Origin: Rhyacichthys aspro
Lineage: Eukaryota > Chordata > Actinopteri > Gobiiformes > Rhyacichthyidae
DNA length: 64,000 bases
NCBI GenBank assembly: GCA_036850595.1
Contig: CM072148.1
Location: forward strand, 23,641,394 to 23,705,393
Direction: 5' to 3'
Both the position numbers and the translations under genes were made by a program. Under the pieces are notes generated by a model that worked only from the letters and a program-made list of their open reading frames with translations, was not told the origin of the DNA and did not search any database. Of this stretch, positions 50,459 to 64,000 are shown in pieces; the first letter of the stretch is position 1, and every line of letters starts with the position of its first letter.

Positions 50459-51509
50459 ACTTACCATGTGGCCTATGTTTTAACATCAGGGAGACAAAGA
50501 GGCTAAATACATACTTAACATTAATCCAGTTTTAGTTACATCAGTACAATTACGTTTATTTAGGTATTCTTAAAGGAATATTCAAACAGAAGCTTTTGCA
50601 ACACGTTGCCTTACAACTGTCACTGAAGTGTTACACAGCAGTGATAGATCTTCACGTAGCTGCTGTGAGTGGAGTCAGTTCATCACTATTCAGGAAACAG
50701 CTTGGAGAACTAGAGTGAATGTGTGTAACATTTAATCATAGTTTACTTACTTAAAATGTCAAAAGTCATTCTGAACAACCCTAATCTAAGCTTTGTACCT
50801 GCTGTGTAGCCTTCAATGGATTCTGTTGTATCAAATCAGAGGGATTTGAATATTTAATTCAACTTAATTAATTTAGGAAATTTAGTTGTTAGGTCTCTTT
50901 AAATGTAAATACTTCATCTGCCAGAGACTGATTATACAATTTTATGGCGGTTGGGAAGGAGTTCTTGTGTCGTTGTGTCCTGCAGCTCACTGATCTCAGA
51001 CGTCCACTGACTGCTCTCTGTTATTCAGGGGATGGTCCATGTTCAGTATACACTGAGATGATGAAGAGAACATAAAGTGCTGGGTCAGTTCCAGGGAAAC
51101 AGTTCCTCTGATGATGCCACAGGTAGTGTCTGGTACAGCGCTTGGTTCAATACAAACTAATAACCACGACGTGGGAGCTCTGTTGGGCTGTAGAATGGTC
51201 TTAGTGCCACTACCAATAGCTTCATGTCCTGTCAATAGCTCCTCTCTTTAACTTTAACATGCCCTGGACAGCACCATTAGTTATTCTTTCTTTTTTGTCA
51301 AGGAGTTCACATTTTCCATTAAAGTCCTTGGTAAAAATGGCATGTACTTCCTGTTTTTCTTTACCTAACAGACCACAGCCTCTGTATCTCTTTCGTATGT
51401 CTTTTGACCTAGATGACCAACACCAGACACTCCTTTCTGGTTGATCTAGATTTTCTCTTGTGAGATCCTGATTGTAGTATCCATTAAAAATAGTAAAAAA
51501 TATATAAAT

Positions 51510-52559
51510 TACTGTGAAAATGTAATGCCTCCTTCCTGATTTCTTTTTTCTTTCTTTTTTTTTATTTTATTTTTATTTTTGCTTATTTGAACTGAAATGT
51601 TTCAGATCATCAAACTAATTAAATTATTAGACAAAGATAAGTCAAGTATAATTCAATCACAGCAAGTTGTCCAGATCCTGAAGCATCAAAGCAGCCCAGA
51701 CCATCTCACTACCACCACTATATTTGTCTGTTGGTATGATGTTCTTTTTTGAAATGCTGTTTTTATACCAGATGTAACGGGAAGCACACCTTCCAAAAAG
51801 TTCAAATTTTGTCTCATCAGTCCACAGAACATTTTCCCAAAAGTTATGGGGCTCATCGAGATCTTTTTGGCAAAAGTGAGATGACCTTTTATTTTATTTT
51901 TGGTCAGTAGTGGTTGTTGCCTTGGAACTCTGCCATGGATGCCATTTTTGCCCCGTCTCTTTCTTATGATTGAGTCATGAACACTGACCTTAACTGAGAC
52001 AAGTGAAGTCTGCAGTTCTTTAGATGTTGTGGGTTCTTTTGTGACCTCTTGCATGGGAAGGTTCCACTGTGCACAACCATATTTTTTCCATTTATGCATA
52101 ATGGTTCTCACTTTAGTTTACAGGAGTCCCAACGCTTTAGAAATGACTTTGTAACCCTTTCCAAACTGATAGATGTCAATTATTTTCACAGCATGATGTC
52201 TTGCTTTTTTAGATTTTTGTCCTACTTCACTTTGTCAGACAGGTTCTATTAAGTGATTTCTTAATTCAACAGGTCTGGCAGTAATCAGGCCTGGGTGTGG
52301 CTAGTGAAATTGAACTCAGCTTAAAAAAATTTAATTAACCACAGTTAATTTGTGATTTAACTCGGAGGACAATCACTTTTTCACATGGGGCCATGTAGGT
52401 TGAGATTGCTTTTTTCCCTTAAATAAAATCATCACTGCATTTTGTGTTTACTTGAGTTATCTTTGTGTAATATTTAAATTTGTTTGATGATCTGAAACAG
52501 TTAAGTGTGACAAATGTGCAACAAAAATAAGAAATCTAGAAGGCTTTTTCACAGCACTG
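51510..52559 (-). mobile_element. Tc1-like remnant, copy 2
   Basis: Same element as 4227-5284, with identical termini and small homopolymer indels (for example one T fewer near 51746) that change the length of the minus-strand pseudo-frame. Confidence 0.75.
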
Positions 52560-52881
52560 AATATGAAAATCCAGAACAAATACAACAAAAATGATTAAAA
52601 TTGCAAGGCAACATTTGCAGCCTGACTGGATCTGAAATATTTTAAACAGCCCTTATGTTATCGTAAATGACATCATCGACTTCTATTACTGTGTTTGGTG
52701 TGCAGTGAACTGGTTTACTGGTGACCCCTGGTTCTGTGGTTCCACGGAGCAGCCCCTCCCCTCTCTCTCCGCTGGCCCCGCCCTCACAGCAGCCCCTCAC
52801 TGCAGCAGCGCAGCACACTGCAGTCTCCTGCCTCTCCACCCGCTCTCTGCACTCCAGCCAGGTGCCCAGGACACGCGGGAC

Positions 52882-53908
52882 ATGTGAGTAAGGCTCTCTT
52901 TAACGGGTTCGTGCCCACACGATGGCTTTATAGTTATTGTTAAAGCTGATTTTTGACACTTTTTGGAAACAGTTCATTTAGTGACGCATGACGCTGTGTG
53001 CAAGATATTAAAAAAAGTATCTAATTAAATTGTTATCTATGACGGCGTAAAAACAGCCAGCTTTAAGGATATGTCTTAGACCCGCGTTTATCAGCTTTTC
53101 GAGAATAAATCAAAGCTATAAAACTTTTCGTGTCAGGGTTTGGGAAGGAGTGACTAAACGGTTCAGGGGTGACCTTAAAACGCCTTTGCAGATTCTGATG
53201 CAGAGTCTGATGATGCAGCAGCTCCTCAAGCTCTGCGTCGCTCCAGGAACAGGAAGCGTGTCCCGTTTCGTTTCTGCAGTGCACGCGGACTAGACTAAGA
53301 GGCTGAAGGCACGTACAAGATTAAGTTTGGATGTGGGCTCCATTAATGTCTGTTCATTCATTTTACAGTTGACTGGCTCAAAAGTCACAACAATAAAGAT
53401 GTGTGTGTTTGCCCCTGCGGTGAAGTGAAATAGTGTTTGTGCTTTTGCCTAAGTCTTTAAAATAATACTATTTACAGTATCACTGTGAAGTCTATTTAGA
53501 CTAGTTGATTAGATTCTTATTACTTATTTACTAATTTTCGACAGGTTTTCTTCCCTTTTTTCACGTGACACAGCAACAAAACACAGTTCAGCATCTAACC
53601 AGGAGTGTCAGTGATTATTGATGAATACAGCAGTGTTTATATTTCTACGGACAGTTTGATTAAACAGTGTGAGCAAATAACATCTGCGGAAGCATTTGAA
53701 TTAGCAGCTAATACAAAGGCAACAGTTTATTTAAATAAAAGCTACAGTTTTGTCTTATGTTTGTGGTATTTTACAATTGTAGGCATGTTTTACATTGACA
53801 GCCTCATCTAACCTCCCCACATGGAGTTAAGATAGAATTTTGCTCAGGACAAGCCTGTACACAGCACAGTGAAAGTTAGAATTTTAGTAGAATCACATTA
53901 TTTCTAAT

Positions 53909-53943
<35 letters not shown>

Positions 53944-56900
53944 GTGTCCTGCAGGGCTTTTCTCACTGTGGGGGCTTTGCTGGCACTGGTACTGGTGGCT
54001 CAAGGAAGTGTTGGGTAAGTTTATGCTTAGACAGCCTTTTGGAAATTTAGTTTTTAAAGGAGCATTTTGTACCATTTTGCAAATTCTTAAAAATTAAGAA
54101 GCTCAAAAAAAGTCATAAAATATCTTTAGAGTCTTCAAAAATAACTCTCTTGGCACCATGCCAAGTGCATACATATGTCTTATTCAAGAGATATGATCAT
54201 AAAAAATATTTTTTTACGGTCCCCAAAAGTCATTTTGCCACTAGATGTCATCATAAACCACAACCGTGTCAGCTGCCGTCATTCCATCCCAAAGGGGGCT
54301 GCCTGTGGGCCGATCCGGTGCATGTCCGTCTCTGGGACACGTAAACTGGCCCTCCAGTATCTGCCCCAGTTACGGAGAGTGGGGCAACTGTGTAAGCAGT
54401 AGCAAGAGCAGACACTGTTTTATACAGGAGGAATTAAAAATTTAGGACTAAACGAACTTCAGCGCTGGACCCACGGTGTTCTCCGGAGAAAACCCTAGGA
54501 CCGAGAAAAGTCTCGGGTCCCTCAGCTTTAGGTAAGTGCAGCAGACTCTGATTTTCTACCGTGTACCCCTGGTCTGTGCTTATAGTCGGCTAATGTTGCC
54601 CACGGTACGGTCTGGCACACAATTGAGACCATTTCTTTCATGAACATATGTGAGTTTTGTGCCATAAGCCATGGCGCAGTGACTGTTTTGACCTGTGTTT
54701 TTTTTTTAAAGAAATATGTTTTTAGATGTAGTTTTGTCAAATTAGACATAAGCTGCATGTTTTGTCTTTTGGTTTACAATAAATAGGTCTCAAGTAAAAA
54801 GTCAGTTCAATTACTACTTTTATCAAGTAATAATGATATTTAGTGCAGAAGGTAAGTGAGTGTAAATGTGGGCAACAAAGAATAACATGCTCATGATAAT
54901 GACAAAAAGTGTCAACAAAATATGTTTTAGGAAATACACATAGCTAAATAAATAAAAATAAGGCTAAACTACTCAGACCACCTTAGAATTTACATAAATA
55001 ACTCAGAAGAAACTATTTCACATCTTTTTTGTTAGTTACGTATGGGGCACCCTTAGAACTAAATATTACAAATACAGCAGCAGCAGGCTGCTTCAGAGAT
55101 AGTTGTGTAATTATGTGTAAAAGGTTAGGTTCCTCATGTCTATTAAAAGTGAGGTAAACATTCTCAGAGGCTGAAGTGCACTGGTTCTCACTAGAGTCTC
55201 TCTGAGGCGGATCATTAGCACTGATTGAACTCAGCTTTGTCTCTCAGCTCCGCCCCTCCCCCACCTGTCTGTCCTCAACCTGCTGCAGATTCTTCTGCTG
55301 GACTTTCTCAGACACACCTCTGGACAAATATACAGTATATTCAGCTGGAATCAAAATTCGTTTCACCAAGTCACGATTTAAATTGCAAAATTAGTTCAAA
55401 TTTAGTTTCAAGAAATGTTTTAAAATGGTCATTTGAGTATATTATAGATGTTGCCAAAAACAAGTATTATGTAATTTCACTGATGTATCTTACATCAAAT
55501 GTTCTTCTGATGCAGACAGAGTTTTTAAGAAGCATCCTGGAACTAAAGAGTGTAATGGAGCAAACTGACCCATGTGGGACTTGAACCTGTGACCTACCAC
55601 ACACTTGTATGGAGACATTGTACAATGACATTCATTGCACTGCATAAAGATATAAAACAATTTATTTCATGGAAATTGAACTTCTGTATACTAGATATGT
55701 AATAATAGCTATCATTTATCAGGTTATAAAAGAAAGTTGTGTTTTTTTTTGTTTGTTTTTTTTCCTGCAATGACATTGTGGACATTTTCTCGTCATACGG
55801 CCCCTGATGTTCATAATAGGTACGTTCAGTATGAACTGCACCTCGCCTGGATTATAGACAGCACAAACACTTTCTATCATTAAAACTTTAACATAAAGGG
55901 AGCTGGTGGTGGAGGAGTGGGGGGCAGTGCAGTGTCAGTGCGTTACGTTTCTGATCAACATTAAGCTCTAAGACAATCAGGTGTCCTTTACCCGTTGACA
56001 AGTGGGCGTTTCAGACGCTGCAGTTACATTTTCACAACTGCAGCGTCTGGCTCAGACGGCTGTTCTCATTTTGATCTCAGAAGATTTCCGTCACCGGTGC
56101 GTAGGTTACGTCAGAGCAAGTTGGTATCAAGTTGGACACAAATCTAACCGGCGTGCACTGTGCACCAATCGGCACCGGCACAGGTCTGGATCAAGTCGAA
56201 TTCGCCTATTGTTTTTTGAACAGTGCCCCTGGTGGTGACATAGAAAATTGCACTGCAAACACTGCACTCTGGTGTTGAAAGGTGGAATTATTTTAGATTT
56301 TTTGAAAATTTCAAAGTGCTCCTTTAAATAAGCCAATTCCACTTTATTGAGGTGTATATTCAGGAACTGTTTCAACCAGTTTAAGACAACCCTTAAAAAA
56401 CATCATTACATAAATCATTGTTTTGGGAAGTTTGATGGACAGTTACTGTGAACAAAGTAAAGGTTTGTGCATTAAGATGATGTGACATGTCAGCACTCTG
56501 TCGTAGGCCAAGCACCAATGACAGCTTTTGCACAGAGACCAAAGAGTGTCTTCAGTACGAGCTGGTGTGCAAAACAGACGAGTATGAGGTGAGTCGAAAA
56601 GTCACCCACAGCTCTGTGTCAAATACTTAATGTCATTTTCTTTTGACTGTACGTGATTTTAATGTAGGTGAGACACTACAGCCCCACGCTCTGGGTGTCT
56701 ACAGACGCAGAGGCCTACTTCATGGGAGTGGGAGCAGCCATGGCCTTCAGGAGACTGTTCCAGTACATCACCGGAGCCAACGAAGGAGGTGAGGCCCCTG
56801 TGTGTCGGCTCTGTTCAACCTTTAACAGCAGCCAGGCTCTAAGTCACATCTAATATTGATGCAGCTGGTGGTATTACAATCAAATGTTTCTGAAGAGTTT

Positions 56901-59900
56901 GCTTGACATAGACAACATAGTATTAACAATTAAACCATGTACAGTTTATATACAAAAACAAGTGTGTTACCATCATACTGCAGCAGGCATCCTACAGTTA
57001 AAAAGTCAGACATAATGTATATGAATACATAGTTGTATTTCTTTTGAGTGTAAATTATAAAGCACAGTCAAGAGAAGAGTCAAAGTGTGAGTACAGTCGG
57101 TTGTTGCGTAGAAACCATAAACATGCTTTGATATACTAATATATTATAATTGTATTATAACTAAGTTATTCTGTTCAAGCAGTTTCTATGTAGCAATCAT
57201 GTTAGGCTGATGAATTGCTTTAGTATGGGGTTATCTTCGCTGTGTGTGGTGCAGGCTTCCAGATGGACATGACTGCCCCTGTGCTGGTCAAGATCCCTGA
57301 GGAGACCAAGATGTGGGAGCCCGCCGTTTACACGCTCAGCTTCCTTCTGCCTTCAGCCAATCAGGACAAGCCGCCTGTGCCCACCAACGACAAGGTGAAC
57401 CCTTTCATTTCTTTTGATTACGTCTGGACTCCACTTGCCTGGTATGAGACCATGGCTAACATTGTGTCACAGATTATATTGCATAAGATATTCTATAATA
57501 GCCGACAAACGGGAGTCAGGAAACCTGAAACCAGAGCTGTCCTGTCTGTTTAGAGCACATCCACATCTGTACAGTGTGTACTGAGAGGTCAGACTAACAT
57601 TAACCCCTCCACTTTAAGCTCTGACTGTACAGAAATAGATCCTATGTCTTTAGCATTTCAACTAGAGCTGTTAAGTATATCTGAATTGTATTATCATTAC
57701 AGTATGACAATGCGCAATGGCAAACACTACACAAACGGCATAATTATATTGACTCTAACCGATCTGTTTTGGATCCGTTTATGCATTAGAATTAAAGCAG
57801 AAAAATACTAACATTCATTTAACATTCCGATTTGTCTCATCATAATCAATTATAATTTAAACCTCACTTTAAAACTGTTATATTACATTCAATTCAACTT
57901 TATTGTCGTGGCACATGTAACAAAGTAGAATGCAACAAATTGCAGTGTAGATCTAATAAACAGCAATAAACAGCAAGTGCAGAATGTTCAGTATCTACAG
58001 TATATACAATATAGTGTATACATCTGTATGATGGCCATAATATACACATGGATATATACACACAATGGATCTAGAAAGGAATATACAACAGCCTTTATAA
58101 ATTTGAAATGACAGAGCCTGATTATGTGCACCAAGCTCTATACAGACACTGTAACACTGTACACTAGTAAGTTGACATTTTCTGACATTTATGTGAATAA
58201 GTAAATACAAGTAAAAAGTCACACAATGACTTAATTCCTGATCTTTTTACATTGTGTGAAAACATTTTATGAGTTGAGTTCCTGTTCAGTGGGGTTTTCA
58301 TGACCATTGCCTTAAGGTCCAGCTCCTCTGAACTGTGTTTTGAATCTTGTATATGTGTGTCCCATCCAGCTGTACTTTACGGAGATGCCCGAGATGGATG
58401 TTTATGTGAGGGGCTATGGAGGCTGGATGCTGTCGGTCACCTCCAGGTTACATGCTCACCTTCTGACCAAAGAACTGGCTCGAGTACGGGCTTCATACAA
58501 CTGCAACTATCACTACGGAGTGGGCTATGACAGGTACCACACACTTCAGTGGACTGACCCAATCTCAGACTGGGACTGGGAACATTAGAACATTACTTTT
58601 TGAAAAGATTTGAAGCATTTTCAAAATTTATATTAAATAGACTTTTAGAGGTTGCAATAATCATGAATGGCTTAAATAATTGATGATATACCGTAATAGA
58701 AATGTTTTATGTTGGAGTCTTAGGGTTAGGGTTAGGCTACATTAAAAAAGAAACTTATATTCTTCCTGTGAAGGACAAATACTGGTATTTTTTTCCATCA
58801 TTTACTTCTTTACATTATTTCTAACTCCTATCACTGTTTCCCTAGTCTGCTTTTATGATCTGATTTTGAATAAGTTCCTCTGGTGTCTTTGTAAGATGCC
58901 AGCACACAAATCAATCTTTAATACTGTTCACAAGAGCAGTGTCAATACATATGACATATATATTTAAAATCAGTAGTGTATGAAATAAAAACGGATGGAA
59001 ACAGTCCCTGGAACAACTCCTGGTCTGTTTATTACAGTCTTAGAAGTACTGTTCCTAGCATGACATACTGTGATCTAACTGTAACCAACAACACTGTAGT
59101 GGCAAAAATAGAGGCTACTGTTGTATTGTTTTGGATTAAATGTTACAAAAATGCTATTTTTATATTCTATAGTTAGGTTAATGATGGTACATGAAGATAC
59201 ATCGAAGAAACAGAATACTGCTCCTTAATCTTTTAGTTATGTGCTTTGTATAATTCGAAATCTAAATCTGATATAAAGTACAAGAGTGTACCCTGGATCT
59301 GATTTGGAAAGATCAAATTCAGATGACATGGTTCACGTTCAGTTCAATTAAAGCTAAGGTCCACTTTAGCTATAGATTATTTAAGCCACTAACCCAATAT
59401 CTTGTTTTTTCTCTAGTGTCATGTAAACGTACTGAGATGAAGAAACCAGAGTACAAAGCAAACATATTTTCAGATAAAATGTGTCTAGATAAATGAAGCT
59501 GCATTGCACACATCACTCAACTCTGTCTGTCTGTCTGTGTTTGTCCTTCCTCCTCAGTCCCCTCAAACTGCTGAACAGACACAATGAGGTGTGGTATGTG
59601 GCCCAGGGGAAGCCCGTGTGCACTGACCCGACAGAGCCCACCCCTCCTCACCCCACCAGCCTAATCCAAAGAGATCAACCTGCAGACGCTGTCCCTGACA
59701 CCCCTTCAGAGCTCCCCTCTGACCCCCCTTCTGATCCCCCCTCACAGCAGCCTGACATACTCTCTCCCGCAGTGGACAACGACACCACCTCCAACTCCTC
59801 ACACACCCAACCTACCAGCTTGTCTCCATCCCAGGGCTCACCTAGCCCATTGTCCCACCAGCCCACCGATGGTGCTCTGAGCCAGGCCCCGCTTGGCCCA

Positions 59901-59933
59901 AACTGCGCTGACACACACCACCAGCTCATCTGA
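52882..59933 (+). CDS. SOUL/heme-binding-family gene, copy 2, with frameshifted tail
   Basis: Exons 52882-52883, 53955-54014, 56507-56588, 56668-56788, 57255-57394, 58370-58533 and 59558-59933. The split AT|G start, signal peptide and whole SOUL domain look unchanged from copy 1. In the last exon two homopolymers are each one base shorter (C4 for C5 and T2 for T3 around 59887-59895), so the frame shifts by two and stops at 59931-59933 after ADTHHQLI. The product would be about 314 aa instead of 344. The in-frame stop of copy 1 corresponds to 60019-60021. This may be an alternative allele, sequencing error or a true paralog. The heme-binding domain is unaffected in any case. Confidence 0.75.
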
Positions 59934-62900
59934 CCCGTCTGTCACAGAGAGCCCCCCTGTGGATGCCCAAGGGAACAGCACACAGACCGAGCCTGAGGAC
60001 CCCCCTCATAGTGCACAGTAGCACACACTCCCCACAGTAAACAGCGCTAGAACCAGACGTGGGTAAAAACCAGTTAACATTCAGTTCTCCTGTAGAAGTA
60101 GATTGCTCTTTAGTGGATTATTTCCCCTCTTTAAAGTGACATTGAGTTGTTTGACCGTCATGGCTCCCAGCAGATTATGTTCCAAGCACCTTGTTCAGGG
60201 CCATGTTCTCCTGTCAGTCAATAGAATTCAGTTTCAAGTGGCTACTAGCTAATGTAAATTTCCAAAACTCCAAAAACCTGGAATTTTAGAATTTTCCATT
60301 CATGGAAATTAGTGTTGTTGAAAAGAATGCATATTTTTCAAAATAACTTTAACTTGTTTGTTTGAAACTCTGAGTTCTGACATTCCATGCACCCCTTCTT
60401 TATTTTCAGTGGGAATTTAAGGTTGACCCTCTGAGGCTGCTGTAGCTTAGAGTGAAGTTTAAACTTATAGTCCAAGTAATTCCATGACAAGACCACACAA
60501 ACTCAAGACCAAAAGTGGGTCTGTGGTAATCGGCATGACCAATCATAAAGGCACAATTGGAAAAATATTTCTTAGTGTGAGAAACCCAGTTCATATGTCA
60601 AAGCTAAGTCAGTATCATTTGTATGTATTATGCATTTATTCGGCTCTGCATCATCGATACATCAAGTTTTCACTCTCAAGGTGTTTTTTTATCTCTATTA
60701 TCAGTAAATCCAAAGTCACTCAAAAGTTGATTTCCATCAATAGCTTGATATTTCCACAAATATTTCACACACACTGAACCTACTTTTACTGGAGGACAAA
60801 TTCTTGCTGCTTTACCCACCTCTGGTTGTGACACAGACCTCATCAGCTGGGGCCTGTATCTGTGTCCTACACCCCTTCTCTTTATGGCACTTAGTATTTA
60901 CTGTAGCTCTGCTGTCTGCTCCATCCCGATGTCAACAGTGATGTGTGTGGGTATTCCACAGCCACAGCACATTCAACAACATGTAAGACAAAGAAGTGCA
61001 CTGTTAGTTACTCAGTTCAAATAATCTGTTAGGGCTGAAGACAACTTAGGATACCATTCCATAATAATCATTTGTTAGAAATTAGATTTCAAGCTTTACA
61101 TCCTATAAAATCTCCACACTCTATGTTGAGTTTCTTGTCATATTTATACTGAAATGCTATAAAAAGATGGGTCCATATTCACTCTGTGCATGTTCATTGG
61201 GACCAATGCTACAGAAACTCAACACGTCTCTTTGAGTTAGATCCTATGTATTTAAGAATCATATCCGCATTTTCACATTATATTCATAGTTTGGAAGTAG
61301 CTATATATAGTTATTTAAATAGCCAAAAACATCATATTCTAAGGCAATAAAAGACTTAGCCCAGTTAATCCCTCTGGTCATTAGTGGCAATAAAAATGGT
61401 CCGACTTCTGGCTTTATGAAATAGTTGACTAAACAAGCCATGTGATGCTCATAATGAGTAATATCTGCTTTTATATTTAAAACATGTTACCAGATATTTG
61501 CAGACTCACTATTGGATGTTCTCTATGAATCAGTTTCAAGTCACACAAAATTGAAGTTGCAGTGTCATGCAAGGATTTGTCTTCTCTGAACAGCTGTGAT
61601 GTTTAGTTGTTAAAGTTACAAACATGTTAAAACAAACCAGTCAGTGAAAACCTGTATTAGCAAACATCATGACATAACTGCTTAACACTAGAACTTGGAA
61701 ATACAGTCCAGTATAAGTCCTGACATTAATGTGTAGTGTCTTCATGCTTGATCAGGTCTGAATATTTTATTCATGCTTTACCTGGGCTTTTGGGGGCACA
61801 TGCTGAATCTTGTGGTGAAGGTGCAATAAAACCATAACCAAGTCTGTTCCATCTCGTATTTGTGTGTGCGCAGTGACTGTTTGGGCTCTACTTAATAGGG
61901 GAGAGTGGGGTAAGATGAGCCATTGGTGGGTAGCTTCAAAGCTGTACATTTTTATTGTCATGTGACCAAATTAAAGGCACTCATCCTCTCAACAAGACTT
62001 TAATAAATTAGGGCAAAGTAGTAACCACTTATTAATTAAAATAAAGATTTTTTTCAACTCAAAGTAAAATTGTGGCATATTCAATATATTGGTGTTAAAA
62101 CTAAAGCAAATTAATCTAGGTCTAATAGTATTTATCATGCATGTTGGTGATTTGTAAAGTTATAAAACAATGGCAATAGTTGGCAGCTGTCACCACTAAT
62201 GATACCTTACATTGACAATACGTGCTGGTTTTTCTGTCTACCCACCAGGACATTGCATTTGCTTCACAACCTGCTTACCTGAATGTGTAGCGTGGTTCCA
62301 TGTGGTGACAGAGAGTGCAGCTGTGGGGCTGACAGGCACGGGTCGAGCGTTTGTTGCTGGTTTGTGCTGCATTTTGTTTGTTTTTTTCTCTTTTTGTGTC
62401 ACTATGTTTCTGAGAATGTACTTTCTTTTTGTTTGTATAAAATGAAAGAAAAAAAAAAGAATAAAAAGTAAAAGACAGCACCTGGTAATAGCTTCTGAAA
62501 TTAGACAAGACTGGGCGTGCTCAAGGTGGTATAGAAGTAGGCAACAGTTACTGACACTTTATCCTCCTTTATAGCTTATTTAAAACAATTCCTGTGGCAG
62601 TTCATAAGTTCCTTGAATACTGGGTGTGCAATCCTTCAGAAACCACTGAGAGCATCACCTGGATGTAAACCTGCACCAAAAAGGATTTTATGATTCTGAA
62701 AAGGATTGTTCTGATTCAGCTGAGGTATGGTTCTCTGTGGTTATAACCTGAAATATCATTTGTGTTTGCTGTGTCCCTTCACAAGAGAATCCAGCTGGAT
62801 ACTCTTTGGAAACAAATGTTTATTTGCCGATAGAGCCTCCACAGAGACACTCAGAGACAAAGGTTAGTTGAACACACCACAATGGAGACAACAGCCTTCA

Positions 62901-64000
62901 TCTGCAAAGTTTAATTTAGATATAGATCTAGATTAGGTGCCACTCTGACACACACTGTGACAGAAGAGGCACGCCTCATCATTTGGTGCGACACAGCCAC
63001 TGTGTACCAGCTTTAGTTCATCCTTAAAAAAGGTGTGCCCCACTTTACAATGAATATTTCAAGAGCTTATTAAAGGTGTAACATGTCCTGCTCACAGTTC
63101 ATCTTGTCTCCACAGATGAGCCTTTAACACATCACAGAGTTTTTCTGAAAATGGCAAAATGTCTGTGGCATTTCAGTGCTTTGTTTGAATGAGATAAAAA
63201 ATTCTCTGAATATGCAGTCTTTTAAAAATGGACTCTTGTAATGTAAAATGTATTCTTGCCACTGCAGTAAACCAACAGGTGTGAACTGAAGTTACCAAAT
63301 CGATTCGACTATAAATAAATACATTTTTAGCCAAACACTCTGATATTTTTCTTTTGGAAATGCAACAGATTATTTTCCACATTCCAGAACACAGTTGTTA
63401 CATAAACAGCCCCTGTCTTGTACACTCATGTCCACAAGTTTAAATATCTCTACTGGTGATGTGTTTGACTGTTTCTGATGGAAATAGACAATCTGCATCA
63501 CATGATCATGGCTGCTTTCATTCAGCAAAACAAATGTGTGCTGTGATCCGTCTGTGGACCACATACAAAGTCCTGACAGGCATTCTGCAGTCTGACTTCA
63601 AATACAAAAGTGGTATTAAACTGAGGTCCGAAGGGCACAGTCCGTTTCCTATGAGAGTCACATCGTTTCATGAAGATTCATCTTTTGAATCTGAGTTCAA
63701 AAGATGATGGAATGAAACTACTTGTGCAATATTAAAAACTTACAATTAAAAAAACCTACAGATATCCGTGCATCTGTTTTTCCTTTAAAACAGAAAGTTT
63801 TCATGCACACAAAGGGGGTTACCTCTGTTGTACCTTGCAGCAGGACAAATACCTTGTATGTGCTCACATGCCTGTACCTCTGTGTGCACATCAAGAACAT
63901 GTTGCATGGTTGGATATAAGTTTTACATGTTTTAGGGCCACACTGGGAACAAAAACATCCAGATATTACGAGATAACAGTCATTGTATTTTGAAAGAAAA

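Larger units (their letters stand above)
50459..64000 (+). repeat. Large direct duplication, copy 2 (partner 3142-16740), open at the window edge
   Basis: Aligns from the first base after the gap to the last base of the window (64000 pairs with 16740). Besides the two genes described it carries the same intronic repeats: Tc1 remnant 51510-52559, TIR-like element 54054-56327, (GT)15 at 53911-53940, and the camsap3 3' flank from about 62820 on. Base differences are sparse. Confidence 0.95.

Overview
The window is nuclear DNA from a ray-finned (teleost) fish. Split vertebrate genes with GT/AG introns, dispersed Tc1/mariner, hAT, piggyBac, PIF-Harbinger and LINE debris of fish type, and long AT-rich introns all point that way. 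There are no operons, phage genes or CRISPR arrays. Most long open frames are chance frames in introns, repeats or antisense strands. Gene names come from remembered protein families and visible motifs; no search was run.

Layout. (1) 1-2900: the last two coding exons and the 3' UTR of a GPR107/GPR108-family membrane protein (+). (2) 5428-12753: a complete seven-exon gene (+) for a secreted SOUL/heme-binding-family protein, whose start codon is split by the first intron. (3) 17078-43086: the complete coding region of camsap3 (-), a microtubule minus-end binding protein. It was rebuilt here as 18 coding exons with consistent phases, apart from one 1-base frameshift at a homopolymer in the largest exon. 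The SOUL gene and camsap3 are convergent. camsap3 starts in a CpG-rich promoter near 43.1 kb. (4) 43.2-50.36 kb: an intergenic transposon graveyard (Tc1 fragment, hAT element with target duplication, piggyBac fragment, foldback element). (5) 50359-50458: a gap of exactly 100 N. (6) 50459-64000: a near-identical direct repeat of 3142-16740, carrying a second SOUL gene with a frameshifted tail and the start of the camsap3 3' flank.

Main interpretation. The repeat starts at the first base after a fixed-size gap and still runs at the window edge. It differs from the first copy mainly by microsatellite length, small indels and homopolymer indels. This fits a retained second haplotype (false duplication) better than a real segmental duplication, so the second SOUL copy should not be counted as a paralog without checking. 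The most striking biology is the split start codon and long Pro/Ser/Thr tail of the SOUL protein, a 36-nt microexon in the camsap3 CH region, a cluster of palindromic CRE motifs near the camsap3 promoter, and several layered transposon and template-switch-like structures.
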